From: Geomonas sp. RF6
Lineage (GTDB): Bacteria > Desulfobacterota > Desulfuromonadia > Geobacterales > Geobacteraceae
NCBI RefSeq assembly: GCF_021044625.1
Contig: NZ_CP087999.1
Location: 1,877,001-1,941,000 of the forward strand
Reading direction: 5' to 3'
Length of the DNA: 64,000 bases
This document shows, piece after piece, positions 43,836 through 52,442 of the stretch; within the stretch, counting starts at the first letter, position 1, and the number at the start of each line of letters is the position of its first letter. Made by a program: the position numbers and the translations under genes. The notes beneath the pieces were generated by a model. It was given only the letters and a program-made list of their open reading frames with translations, was not told where the DNA came from and did no database searches.

Positions 43836-44320
43836 CCTGTCTTCCCTTCGCGAAGGTTCATCCGGGAATTCCGGTGGAGCGTCGGAACTTCGCCACGAAG
43901 CACTGCAGAAGGCCTACGTTCCCCCCTTTGCGAAGGTTCATCCGGGACTTCCGGGGAAGCGTGGGTGCATTGCCACGAAGCACTGCAGATGACCTAACGT
44001 TCCCCCCTTTGCGAAGGGGGGGCAGGGGGGATTTGTTTTCAAAGTCTCCTCCAGAACCGCAGTTCGTTTAACAGTACATCTCGGTCGTCGATCCGCAGTG
44101 CTGCGGCAGTCTAAAGATCAACGACATGGGCACCACCAGAAACTCCTTGAGATTACATCAGTTGCGCACTTTGCAGGACGGTGCTGCACCAAGTCAAATC
44201 CCCCCTGTCCCCCCTTCGCAAAGGGGGGGACGCGAGTCCTCGTGCGGCCTTCATTGGAACATCCTACGGCTTCCCCGGAATTCTCGGAGGAGCCTTCGCA
44301 AAGGGGGGAACGTTGCCTCG
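43836..44320. repeat. Large intergenic inverted-repeat element, copy 2
   Basis: The same element as 30745-31210. The inverted arms are 43999-44035 (GTTCCCCCC...GGGGGATTTG) and 44195-44231 (CAAATCCCCCC...GGGGGGGAC). The core shares the block GTTTAACAGTACATCTCGG and the CCGCAG-TG-CTGCGG hairpin with copy 1. Copy 2 has two tandem ~75-nt outer units on the left (each GAAGGTTCATCCGGGA...GCCACGAAGCACTGCAGA) where copy 1 has one. It occupies most of the 621-nt gap between two genes. Confidence 0.75.
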
Positions 44321-44376
44321 CCTACTCCTTGAGGCCACAGAATCCTGGCTCACCGGAATTTCCGGCAGCAAAAGAA

Positions 44377-44404
44377 AAGGCGACCGATTTAATTCGGCCG
44401 CCTT
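44377..44404. terminator. Bidirectional terminator beyond dapL
   Basis: AAGGCG-a-CCGA, loop TTTAAT, then TCGG-c-CGCCTT is a strong stem. It has a T-rich tail in both directions (CTCTTTTC on plus; TTCTTTTGC on minus). It ends the lysine operon 24 nt after dapL. Confidence 0.8.
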
Positions 44405-44427
44405 CTCTTTTCTCGTGAAACGTCGAT

Positions 44428-45663
44428 CTACTTCTTCAGGTTCTTCTTGATCCGTTCCACCGCTTCGATGACGTTGTTTCTGTTGCCGAAGGCGGAGAGA
44501 CGGAAGAACCCTTCACCGCTCGGGCCGAAACCGCTGCCGGGGGTCCCGACGACGTGGCACTCGGTGAGGAGCTTGTCGAAGAAGTCCCAGGAGGTGAGCC
44601 CCGCCGGGGTCTTCAGCCAGATGTACGGGCCGTTCACGCCGCCGTACACGGTGAGCCCTGCCTCGGAGAGCCCTTCCCTGATGATGCGGGCGTTCTCCAT
44701 GTAGTAGTCGATGTTGGCCTTCGTTTCCTTCCACCCCTCTTCGGAGTAAACGGCGGCTGCCGCTCTCTGCACGGGGTAGGAGGCGCCGTTGAACTTGGTG
44801 GTCTGACGGCGCAGCCAGAGCTTGTTGTAGCTGTATTTTTCGCCGGTGGAGGTGGTTCCCTCGAGCTCCTCGGGGACGACCACCAGGCCGCAGCGCACGC
44901 CGGTGAAGCCGGCGGTCTTGGAGAAGGAGCGGAATTCGATGGCGCACTTCTTCGCCCCTTCGATCTCGTAGATGGAGTGCGGGATCGTCGGGTCGGTGAT
45001 GAATGCCTCGTAGGCGGCGTCAAAGAGGATGACGGAGCCGTTGGCAAGGGCGTAGTCGACCCATCCCTTCAGCTGCTCTTTGGTCGCCACGGTGCCGGTC
45101 GGGTTGTTCGGGAAGCACAGGTAGATGATGTCCACCTTCTCGGACGGATACGCCGGGAGGAAGCCGTTTTCCTCGGTGCACGGCATGTACACCAGCCCCT
45201 TGTAGTACCCTTTCTCGTCCGCGTCGCCGCTCCTGCCGATCATCACGTTGGTGTCGTTGTACACCGGGTAGACGGGGTCGGCGATGGCGACGGTGTTGTC
45301 GAGGGCGAAGATGTCGAGGATGTTGGCGCAGTCGCACTTGGAGCCGTCGGAGACGAACATTTCGGTCGGCTTCAGTTCAACCCCCAGGGGGTTGTACGAC
45401 TTCTCGATAACGGCGTTGATCAGGAAATCGTACCCCTGCTCCGGGCCGTAACCCATGAAGGTCGCCTCGGCGCCGAGATCGTCGACTGCTGCGTGGAACG
45501 CTTTCAGAACGGTGGGGGTGAGGGGCTGGGTGACGTCGCCGATTCCGAGGCGGATCACCTTTGCTTCCGGATTGGCCGCGGCGAAGGCTCGCACGCGCCG
45601 ACCTATCTCAGGGAAAAGGTACCCAGCCTTCAACTTCAGGTAGTTATCGTTGATCTGTGCCAT
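44428..45663 (-). CDS. dapL: LL-diaminopimelate aminotransferase
   Basis: A 411-aa fold-type-I PLP aminotransferase. The PLP lysine lies in [14 protein letters not shown], the dinucleotide-like [11 protein letters not shown] and [16 protein letters not shown] motifs are present, and the DapL-specific opening [20 protein letters not shown] is seen. It converts tetrahydrodipicolinate directly to LL-diaminopimelate, so succinylase and acetylase (dapD/E) steps are not needed. It is the last gene of the lysine/peptidoglycan operon, after dapB with a 177-nt gap that holds a REP-like repeat. AAGGAGAA lies 10 nt before the ATG. Confidence 0.95.
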   Translation of the reverse strand: MAQINDNYLKLKAGYLFPEIGRRVRAFAAANPEAKVIRLGIGDVTQPLTPTVLKAFHAAVDDLGAEATFMGYGPEQGYDFLINAVIEKSYNPLGVELKPTEMFVSDGSKCDCANILDIFALDNTVAIADPVYPVYNDTNVMIGRSGDADEKGYYKGLVYMPCTEENGFLPAYPSEKVDIIYLCFPNNPTGTVATKEQLKGWVDYALANGSVILFDAAYEAFITDPTIPHSIYEIEGAKKCAIEFRSFSKTAGFTGVRCGLVVVPEELEGTTSTGEKYSYNKLWLRRQTTKFNGASYPVQRAAAAVYSEEGWKETKANIDYYMENARIIREGLSEAGLTVYGGVNGPYIWLKTPAGLTSWDFFDKLLTECHVVGTPGSGFGPSGEGFFRLSAFGNRNNVIEAVERIKKNLKK

Positions 45664-45785
45664 TAAGCAAATTCTCCTTGGTCAAAAAATGCAGGCCCCC
45701 CTCCCCTTCCGGTGGAAAAAGGGGGAGCCGGCAGAAAGCAGCAAGAGTAATTCCATCCACGCGCCGGGGCGGGTGGCGGTGGGTT

Positions 45786-45820
45786 CGCCGGGAACGCCTG
45801 CGGCTTATCCCGGCCTACAA
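45786..45820 (+). repeat. REP-like palindrome, copy C (between dapB and dapL)
   Basis: GCCGGGAACGCCTGCGGCTTATCC then CGGCCTACAA: best-formed member of the six. It interrupts the dapB-dapL gap, where it could form mRNA structure on the antisense of the plus-strand motif. Confidence 0.75.
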
Positions 45821-45840
45821 AACAAATGCGAACAAATGCC

Positions 45841-46647
45841 CTACGCCTTGAGGCCGAGCACGTCCTGCATGTCCCAGATTCCGGGCTTGGCGCTGGAGAC
45901 CCACTTCGCTGCGCGCACGCTGCCGCGGGAGAACATGTCCCTGGTCATGGCGCGGTGGGTGACCTCTATCCGCTCCCCTATCCCGATGAAGTAGGCGGTG
46001 TGCTCGCCGATTATGTCGCCGCCGCGGATCGTCTGCATGCCGATCTCTTCGCGGGTGCGCTCGCCGCAGATCCCTTCCCGGTGGAAGTTGGCGACCTTGT
46101 TGTAGTCGCGCCCGAGTGCTGTGGCGATGACCTCACCCATCCGCACCGCAGTGCCGGAGGGGGAATCCTTCTTCAGACGGTGGTGGGCCTCCACGATCTC
46201 CACATCGAAGTCGTCCCCGAGGATCTTCGCGACGTCGGAGAGGACCTTGAAGCAGACGTTCACACCGACGGAATAGTTGGGGGAGATTACTGCCGGGATT
46301 TCCCGGGTAAGCTCCACGGCGAGTGCGCGCTCTTCAGGGGTGAACCCGGTGGAGCCGATGACGATCGCCTTGCCGTGCAGTGCGCAAACCTCCAGGTTCT
46401 TGAGGGAAACCTTCGGCGCAGTGAAGTCGATGAGGACATCGCACCCCTTGACGACTTCGTTCACGTCGTCGGTTACCTTCACGCCGAGCGGTCCCTGTCC
46501 GGAGATGACGCCGGCGTCCTGCCCGAGGAGGACGTAGCCGGGGCGCTCGAGGGCACCGGAAAGTTCCACACCTTCAGTTTCCTTTATGGCGGCGATGATG
46601 CGGCCGCCCATTCTTCCGCCAGCCCCACTGACAGCTAGTTTGATCAT
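45841..46647 (-). CDS. dapB: 4-hydroxy-tetrahydrodipicolinate reductase
   Basis: A 268-aa DapB. The NAD(P)-binding GAGGRMGGRIIAAIKETEG is at the N-terminus, the catalytic motif VEAHHRLKKDSPSGTAVRMGE is near residue 155, and IGEHTAYFIGIGERIEVTHRAMTRD is at the end. It reduces 4-hydroxy-tetrahydrodipicolinate to tetrahydrodipicolinate with NAD(P)H, supplying DapL. ATG 46647 is the conserved start (MIKLAVSG); the longer frame runs into spacer DNA. It is the third gene of the operon. Confidence 0.96.
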   Translation of the reverse strand: MIKLAVSGAGGRMGGRIIAAIKETEGVELSGALERPGYVLLGQDAGVISGQGPLGVKVTDDVNEVVKGCDVLIDFTAPKVSLKNLEVCALHGKAIVIGSTGFTPEERALAVELTREIPAVISPNYSVGVNVCFKVLSDVAKILGDDFDVEIVEAHHRLKKDSPSGTAVRMGEVIATALGRDYNKVANFHREGICGERTREEIGMQTIRGGDIIGEHTAYFIGIGERIEVTHRAMTRDMFSRGSVRAAKWVSSAKPGIWDMQDVLGLKA

Positions 46648-46778
46648 AGTCTCGCTCCGGTTTGTGCGTTGAGGTTCTTTGTGCGGGGCGAGCCACTCGG
46701 CATATCCCGCATCGTTATCCCGTCCCTGAAGCCCTCCCCTCCCCTTCCCCGCCAGAGCGGGATGAGGATGGCAAGGTG

Positions 46779-47651
46779 CTAGATCAGCTGGTATTCCTTC
46801 ATGATGGCGATCAGCTTCTCGCGGTTTTTCTCCACCAGCGGAGCCAGCGGCAGGCGCAGCTCGTCGCGGCATTTCCCCATGAGGGAGACGGCGGTCTTTA
46901 CCGGGACCGGGTTCGTTTCCACAAACATGGCGTTGGAGATCTTCAGGAGCTTCAGATGGAGCTGTCTCGCCTCTTCCATGTTGCCGGCAAAGAAGGCGTC
47001 GGTCATCGCTGCGACTTCCTTCGGCATTATGTTAGCCGTCACGGAAATCACCCCTTTGCCGCCGCACGCCATCATCGGGAAGGTGATGAAGTCGTCGCCG
47101 GAAAGAACGTCCAGCTTGTCGCCGCACAGCGCCAGGACCTCCGAGGCCTGCAGCAGCGACCCTGTCGCTTCCTTGATGGCCACGATGTTTGGGTGGTCCG
47201 CAAGGCGCGCCACGGTCTCCGGGAGGAGGTTCACGCCCGTCCGCCCGGGTACGTTGTACAGCACCTGGGGGATCGCCACAGCGTCCGCGATGGCCTTGTA
47301 GTGCAGGTAGAGCCCGTCCTGGGAAGGCTTGTTGTAGTAGGGAGTGACCAGCAGCGCGCCATCGGCGCCGAGATCCTTCGCGTGCTGCGTCATCTCGATC
47401 GCTTCCCTGGTCGAGTTGGAGCCGGTCCCCGCGATGACAGGGACCCTCTTTGCGGTCTGCTCGACCACGATCTGGATCACCCGGTCGTGCTCTTCATAGT
47501 CGAGGGTAGAGGCCTCTCCGGTAGTGCCGCAAGGGACGATCCCGTCGGTGCCGTTCTCGATCTGAAATTCCACCAGTTCCCGCAGCTTCTCCTCGTCGAT
47601 TGCGCCGTTGTTGAACGGAGTTACGAGGGCGACGATGCTTCCCTGAAACAT
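46779..47651 (-). CDS. dapA: 4-hydroxy-tetrahydrodipicolinate synthase
   Basis: A 290-aa TIM-barrel lyase. Its start, MFQGSIVALVTPFNNGAID, and the pyruvate-binding GTTGEASTLDYEEH are typical. The Schiff-base Lys is in NIVAIKEATGSL (about residue 161), and Tyr is in YYNKPSQDGLY. It condenses pyruvate and aspartate semialdehyde, the first committed step of diaminopimelate synthesis. AAAGGAGAAGCCC precedes the ATG. It lies 74 nt after lysA. Confidence 0.96.
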   Translation of the reverse strand: MFQGSIVALVTPFNNGAIDEEKLRELVEFQIENGTDGIVPCGTTGEASTLDYEEHDRVIQIVVEQTAKRVPVIAGTGSNSTREAIEMTQHAKDLGADGALLVTPYYNKPSQDGLYLHYKAIADAVAIPQVLYNVPGRTGVNLLPETVARLADHPNIVAIKEATGSLLQASEVLALCGDKLDVLSGDDFITFPMMACGGKGVISVTANIMPKEVAAMTDAFFAGNMEEARQLHLKLLKISNAMFVETNPVPVKTAVSLMGKCRDELRLPLAPLVEKNREKLIAIMKEYQLI

Positions 47652-47725
47652 GGGCTTCTCCTTTGTAAATCTGGTTCAGGCCGGGCCAGAGGGCCCAGCC
47701 TTACTCGAGTAGACTGGCGATATCC

Positions 47726-48979
47726 CTACAGGAACGAAGGAAGGTGCTCACCTTTGATGAGATCCTCGACCTTCTCGCGCTCGCGAATCACCTCGTAGCG
47801 GTCACCCTTCACCATGATCTCCGGGACGCGGGGACGGCTGTTGTAGTTGCTGCTCATGGTGAAGCCGTAGGCGCCTGCGGACATGAAGGCAACGAAATCG
47901 CCCTGCTTGAAGTTGGGGACCTCGCGTTCTTTTACCAGGAAGTCACCGGACTCGCAAATGGGGCCGACGATATCCGCCACCACAGTCCCCTCCTGATCCT
48001 TCACAACCGGCTGCACGCCGTGGAAGGAGCCGTAGAGGGCGGGACGTGCCAGATCGTTCATCCCTGCGTCGATGATGATGAAGTCCTTCTCGTCCCCTTT
48101 CTTGGTGAAGAGGCACTTTGCCACCAGGATCCCTGCGTTGCCGACCAGGTTCCTCCCCGGCTCGAAAAGGAGGTGCAGACCGAGGTCCTTCGTCTCCTCG
48201 AGGATCGCCTTGCCGTACTCCGAAGGGAGCGGCGGCACCTCGTCATTGTACTGAATCCCCAGCCCGCCGCCGAGGTCGAGGTACTTGAGGTCGATCCCCA
48301 TCTCACGCACGCCGGCCACCAGTCTCTTGAGCTTCTTGATGGTGTCGACAAAGGGGGATACTTTGGTGAGCTGGCTGCCGATGTGGCAGTCGACGCCGAT
48401 GATTTCCAGGTTCTGGAGGGTCTTCGCCCGGGCGTACTGCTCGAGGGCCCGCTCGATATTTATGCCGAATTTCGCCTTCTTGAGCCCGGTGGTGATGTAC
48501 GGGTGGGTTTCCGGATCGACGTCGGGATTGACGCGCAGCGCGATGCCGGCCTTCTTGCCCAGGTGTCCCGCCACCATGTCGATGCGGTCGAGCTCCTGCT
48601 CGGACTCCACGTTGAAGAGGAGGATGCCGGAGTCGAGCGCGTAGGCGATCTCGTCGTCCCTCTTCCCTACGCCGGAGTAGACGACCTTTTTCGGATCGAC
48701 GCCCGCTGCCAGCGCGCGGTAGAGTTCGCCGCCGGAGACGATATCGACACCACCGCCCAAGTTGATGAAGGTCTTGAGGACGCCGAGGCTGGAGTTCGCC
48801 TTGACGGAGTAGCAGATGGTATGGGGAGTGCCGGCGAAAGCGTCGTCCATCGCCTTGAAATGTCTCTCGAGGGTGGCGTGGGAGTAAATGTAGGCGGGAG
48901 TGCCGACTCTCTCGACGATATCTTTTATGGAAACTTCTTCAGCGTGGAGTTGTTCATCCTTGTACTGAAAGTAATGCAT
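47726..48979 (-). CDS. lysA: Diaminopimelate decarboxylase
   Basis: A 417-aa fold-type-III PLP enzyme. The PLP Lys is in [15 protein letters not shown] (near residue 60), followed by [16 protein letters not shown], the glycine-rich [25 protein letters not shown] and CESGDFL near the C-terminus. It decarboxylates meso-DAP to lysine. It is the first gene of lysA-dapA-dapB-dapL and carries AAGGGGG before the ATG. A TTGACT-containing AT-rich segment about 75 nt upstream may be its promoter; no lysine riboswitch was recognised in the 514-nt gap. Confidence 0.96.
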   Translation of the reverse strand: MHYFQYKDEQLHAEEVSIKDIVERVGTPAYIYSHATLERHFKAMDDAFAGTPHTICYSVKANSSLGVLKTFINLGGGVDIVSGGELYRALAAGVDPKKVVYSGVGKRDDEIAYALDSGILLFNVESEQELDRIDMVAGHLGKKAGIALRVNPDVDPETHPYITTGLKKAKFGINIERALEQYARAKTLQNLEIIGVDCHIGSQLTKVSPFVDTIKKLKRLVAGVREMGIDLKYLDLGGGLGIQYNDEVPPLPSEYGKAILEETKDLGLHLLFEPGRNLVGNAGILVAKCLFTKKGDEKDFIIIDAGMNDLARPALYGSFHGVQPVVKDQEGTVVADIVGPICESGDFLVKEREVPNFKQGDFVAFMSAGAYGFTMSSNYNSRPRVPEIMVKGDRYEVIREREKVEDLIKGEHLPSFL

Positions 48980-49210
48980 CGATTTCCCCCTTGGAGCTAT
49001 CTAAAGATGTTGCCCAGGCAAACAAAAAAAGTTTTTATCCTTAACATAGAAATCGGGCAAAAGTCAAAAATATTGCGAGTGTTGGAGGAATGTGAAAGGA
49101 GCAGCGAGGTATGCCTCCATGCGGAAATGAAGGAGCAGAGTTATGTGCAGCAGTCGCAGAGCGATGAGTTTCTTGAGTGAAAAGAAACCTTGTGCTTGAG
49201 GGAGGGAAAT

Positions 49211-49243
49211 GTAGGCCGGGATAAGCCGTCAGGCGTTCCCGGC
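49211..49243 (-). repeat. REP-like palindrome, copy D
   Basis: GTAGGCCGGGATAAGCC...GGCGTTCCCGGC: the inverse orientation of copies A-C. It is paired head to head with copy E, 45 nt away, giving a BIME-like arrangement. Confidence 0.75.
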
Positions 49244-49287
49244 AGTCCGACATCATCAGCGCGGCACGCATCGTCCCACACCATCAT

Positions 49288-49320
49288 TTGCCGGAAACGC
49301 TTCGCTTATTCCGGCCTACA
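49288..49320 (+). repeat. REP-like palindrome, copy E
   Basis: TTGCCGGAAACGC...CTTATTCCGGCCTACA. With copy D it forms an inverted pair between rsmG and lysA. Confidence 0.75.
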
Positions 49321-49493
49321 GTTCCCTACGTTGTCCAACCCACAAATTCTTCGATTTTGCCCAAAAAAGCGGCATCGAAATTTGAGCTACAGGCGGCGTT
49401 TTCGACTCCGCGCAGCCTCAGGCCTTCAAAACACAACCCACAAGCTCAGAAGGCGAATTTGGCTCATTAACAGCGAAAGCCACCTTTTCCAAT

Positions 49494-50147
49494 CTACGCG
49501 CGGGCGATCACCACGAGGGATCTGGCATCCCCTGCGATCGGCAGTGCAAATTCGTCGACCGAGACGACCTTGGCACCCAACTCGGCCAGCGCACCGGAGG
49601 CTGCCTCCGCTTCCTTCAATCCTTCCCGTCCTTTCATGGCGATGATCTTTCCGTCTTCCTTCAGAAGGGGAAGCGCCATCGCTGCGAAGGAGGGGATGTC
49701 GGAGAAGGCTCTGGAGACGATCCAGTCGAAGGAGGCTGCATGGTCGGCGGCGAGCGTCTCGGCGCGAACGTGCTGCGCGGTGAAGCGCTCCAGGTTGAGG
49801 AGCCGCGCCGCGTTTTTCTGAAAGCTGATCTTCTTCACCACAGCATCAACTGAGAGCACCTCTATCTCGGGTGCAACTATCTTCACCGGGATGCAGGGAA
49901 AGCCTCCACCGGAGCCGATGTCCAGAAGCTTGCCTGCCGGCTTCAGCGCCCTGAATATGGTCAGGGAGTCGACGAAATGCTTTACCGCAATCCCTGCATC
50001 GTCATCTATTGCGGTCAGGTTGATCTTCTTGTTCCACTTTTTGAGCTCTTCGGCGAAGGCGTCGAAGGCTGCGGCCTGCGCGTCGGAAAGGGTGACTCCT
50101 AATTCAGCCGCTCCTTGCAGAAGGGCTTTTTTCGCTGCTGCATTCAC
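49494..50147 (-). CDS. rsmG: 16S rRNA m7G527 methyltransferase
   Basis: A 217-aa RsmG/GidB. The SAM loop is LLDIGSGGGFPCIPVKI, with the usual N-terminal KKWNKKINLTAI and a later DWIVSRAFSDI. It methylates G527 of 16S rRNA; its loss gives low-level streptomycin resistance in other bacteria. It overlaps the mnmG stop (ATGA) in the classical gidA-gidB order. No parA/parB genes follow it, unlike many origins where they do. Confidence 0.95.
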   Translation of the reverse strand: MNAAAKKALLQGAAELGVTLSDAQAAAFDAFAEELKKWNKKINLTAIDDDAGIAVKHFVDSLTIFRALKPAGKLLDIGSGGGFPCIPVKIVAPEIEVLSVDAVVKKISFQKNAARLLNLERFTAQHVRAETLAADHAASFDWIVSRAFSDIPSFAAMALPLLKEDGKIIAMKGREGLKEAEAASGALAELGAKVVSVDEFALPIAGDARSLVVIARA

Positions 50148-52018
50148 TTGAGCCCCCTCCCCTTCAGCGCGATGGAAAGCATGGTGATACCCGCGGGAGT
50201 GATTCCCGGTATGCGGGAAGCCTGCCCCAGCGTGTCCGGACGGAACTTCGCGAGCTTCTCCTGCACCTCGGTCGAGAGGCCGGCAATGGTGCTGTAGTCG
50301 AGCTCCTCCGGGATCTTCGCCCCCTCAAGCTTCGCCGCGCGCTCCACCTGCTCGAGCTGCCTTCCGATGTATCCCTGGTATTTCACCTGAATCTCGATCT
50401 GCTCGCGCACCGACTCGGGGAACTCCATGATCGCCGGATAGACGCGCGCCAGGTCCTCGCAGGTGAAATCAGGGCGACGCAGCAGCTGCTCGTAGCTCAT
50501 GCCGTTCTGCATCCCCACCAGATCCCATTCCTCCAGAAGCGCCGGATCGGTCGTGGAAGGGACGAGTCTCTCGCGCGAAAGCTTCGCCAACTCGTTCTCG
50601 ATCTGCTCCTTTTTCACGTGGAACGCCCGGTACGTCTCCTCCGGCACCAGCCCGATGGCGTGCCCTTTCTCGCGCAGCCGCAGATCCGCGTTGTCCTCGC
50701 GCAGCAAGAGACGATATTCGGCGCGGGAGGTGAACATGCGGTACGGCTCCTTCGTCCCCAGGGTCACCAGATCGTCGATCATGACGCCGATGTACGCCTC
50801 GCTGCGCCCCAGCACGAGCGGCTCCTCCCCGCGCACGCGCAGCGCCGCGTTGATCCCCGCCATGAGCCCCTGCGCGGCCGCTTCCTCGTAGCCGGAGGTG
50901 CCGTTGATCTGCCCCGCGTGGTAAAGATTGGGCACCACCTTCGTCTCGAGGGAGGCGTGCAGCTGTATCGGATTTACATAGTCATACTCGATGGCGTAGG
51001 CGGGGCGCATGATCTCCACGCGCTCCAGCCCCTCGATGCTGCGGTAAAAGGCCCACTGCACATCGACAGGGAGAGAGGTGGAGAGCCCGCTGGGATACAT
51101 TTCCACCGTGTCGCGCCCTTCCGGCTCGATGAAGCTCTGGTGCCGGTCCTTCTCCGGAAAGCGCACGACCTTGTCCTCGATCGACGGGCAATAGCGCGGG
51201 CCGATTCCTTCAATAATCCCCGCGTAAAGGGGGGACCTGTCAAGGCCGGAGCGGATGATCTCGTGGCTTCTCGGGTTGGTGTAGGCGATGTAGCACGGAA
51301 CCTGCGGCTGCTCTATCTTTTCCGTCTCAAAGGAGAAGGGAAGCGGGCGCTCGTCGCCATACTGCGGCTCGAGTTTCGTGAAGTCGATGGTACGTGCGTC
51401 GAGACGTGCGGGAGTCCCGGTTTTTAGCCTGCCGACGTCGAATCCAAGCTCACCCAGGTGCTGGGAAAGCCCGACCGAAGGAAGGTCCCCTGCCCTACCC
51501 CCGGGATAATGGACGAGGCCGATATGGATCAGGCCGCGCATGAAGGTCCCGGTGGTGAGAACGACGGTCTTACCAAGGTATCTGACGCCCCCCCTGGTAT
51601 CTACTCCTGCCACTGCGCCGTCCTGCATGTGCAGATCCGTGACCTCACCCTGCTTCAGGTCGAGCCGGTCCTGGCGCTCCAGCACGGATTTCATGCGCAG
51701 GCGGTACATCTGCTTGTCCGCCTGGGCACGTGAAGCGCGCACCGCGGGACCTTTTCTCGTGTTGAGGACGCGGAACTGGATGCCGGTGGCGTCTATGTTG
51801 CGTCCCATCTCGCCGCCAAGGGCATCGATCTCTTTTACCAGGTGCCCCTTTGCGAGCCCGCCTATGGCAGGGTTACACGACATGAGGGCGATCGCGTCGA
51901 GGTTGATGCTCAAAAGGAGGGTGCTGCAACCCATTCTGGCAGCAGCGAGTGCCGCCTCACAACCGGCGTGTCCGGCGCCGACGATAATGACGTCGTATGA
52001 CTTCTCGTAGTGTATCAA
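50144..52018 (-). CDS. mnmG: tRNA uridine-5-carboxymethylaminomethyl synthase subunit MnmG (GidA)
   Basis: A 624-aa FAD protein. Its start YDVIIVGAGHAGCEAALAAARMG is the dinucleotide fold, followed by MSCNPAIGGLAKGHLVKEIDALGG and NTRKGPAVRASRAQADK. Catalytic cysteines are in the GTPARLD region and a later YCPSIEDK. With MnmE it makes the cmnm5 modification of wobble uridine. It is separated from mnmE by a 424-nt gap holding parS-like sites. Confidence 0.97.
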   Translation of the reverse strand: MIHYEKSYDVIIVGAGHAGCEAALAAARMGCSTLLLSINLDAIALMSCNPAIGGLAKGHLVKEIDALGGEMGRNIDATGIQFRVLNTRKGPAVRASRAQADKQMYRLRMKSVLERQDRLDLKQGEVTDLHMQDGAVAGVDTRGGVRYLGKTVVLTTGTFMRGLIHIGLVHYPGGRAGDLPSVGLSQHLGELGFDVGRLKTGTPARLDARTIDFTKLEPQYGDERPLPFSFETEKIEQPQVPCYIAYTNPRSHEIIRSGLDRSPLYAGIIEGIGPRYCPSIEDKVVRFPEKDRHQSFIEPEGRDTVEMYPSGLSTSLPVDVQWAFYRSIEGLERVEIMRPAYAIEYDYVNPIQLHASLETKVVPNLYHAGQINGTSGYEEAAAQGLMAGINAALRVRGEEPLVLGRSEAYIGVMIDDLVTLGTKEPYRMFTSRAEYRLLLREDNADLRLREKGHAIGLVPEETYRAFHVKKEQIENELAKLSRERLVPSTTDPALLEEWDLVGMQNGMSYEQLLRRPDFTCEDLARVYPAIMEFPESVREQIEIQVKYQGYIGRQLEQVERAAKLEGAKIPEELDYSTIAGLSTEVQEKLAKFRPDTLGQASRIPGITPAGITMLSIALKGRGLK

Positions 52019-52095
52019 GGGGTACTCCCTGTTGATTTGGATCTGGATGAAGCTTTGCTGCTATTGATGCTGTGTACTGCCCCCATCACTACCGA

Positions 52096-52140
52096 ACCCA
52101 TCCCCACCCTGTCCCTCCCCTTGAAAGGGAGGGGACGCGA
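52096..52140. repeat. Short C/G hairpin repeat, copy 1
   Basis: CCCATCCCC...CCTGTCC, then CTCCCCTTGAAAGGGAGGGGACGCG when read in two halves. The same sequence, with small changes, occurs at 59541-59586. The right-end architecture (CCTGTCC, then C-run, A/G, G-run, GACGCGA) also matches the right arms of the two large inverted-repeat elements. Confidence 0.6.
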
Positions 52141-52233
52141 TTGCTCTTGCACAAGTGATGGGAGGTCGCAAGGCGATGGGAGAGTGGCGAAGCTCAAAAG
52201 ATAATAGCTGGATTGTTCGGCGAATTTTGTCTC

Positions 52234-52249
52234 TGTTTCACGTGGAACT
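52234..52249. promoter_or_regulatory. parS-like centromere site 1
   Basis: TGTTTCACGTGGAACT differs in few positions from the ParB-binding consensus TGTTTCACGTGAAACA. It lies in the mnmG-mnmE gap, where parS sites are common. Confidence 0.75.
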
Positions 52250-52271
52250 CTGAGTATATCGGGTCAGTCTT

Positions 52272-52304
52272 TGTAGGCCGGGATAAGCCGGAGGCGTTCC
52301 CGGC
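52272..52304 (-). repeat. REP-like palindrome, copy F
   Basis: TGTAGGCCGGGATAAGCC...GGCGTTCCCGGC in the mnmG-mnmE gap, 22 nt from the first parS-like site. Confidence 0.75.
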
Positions 52305-52392
52305 GGCCTCTGGTTGCTATTGCGTTTCCACAGGATAGCGTCTGCAAGAGCAAAAGAACATAACAACTTGAAACAGTGTCACTTTCTATAAC

Positions 52393-52408
52393 TGTTCCAC
52401 GTGGAACT
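52393..52408. promoter_or_regulatory. parS-like centromere site 2
   Basis: TGTTCCACGTGGAACT is an almost perfect palindrome (one end base off) 143 nt from the first site and about 35 nt beyond the mnmE stop. TTTCCACA- and TTGTTCACA-like sequences beside it may be weak DnaA boxes. Confidence 0.78.
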
Positions 52409-52442
52409 ACACATGTTTCCACAGGTTGTTCACAGCAGGATC

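Larger units (their letters stand above)
48980..49493. other. Intergenic gap between lysA and rsmG
   Basis: 514 nt without a supported gene. It holds the lysA leader and two REP-like palindromes in inverted orientation (49211-49243 and 49288-49320). The rest shows no tRNA, riboswitch or coding pattern that I could recognise. Confidence 0.5.

Noticed and set aside
48980-49493. Lysine riboswitch before lysA
   Set aside because: The expected multi-helix L-box consensus was not seen; the gap contains REP-like repeats instead.
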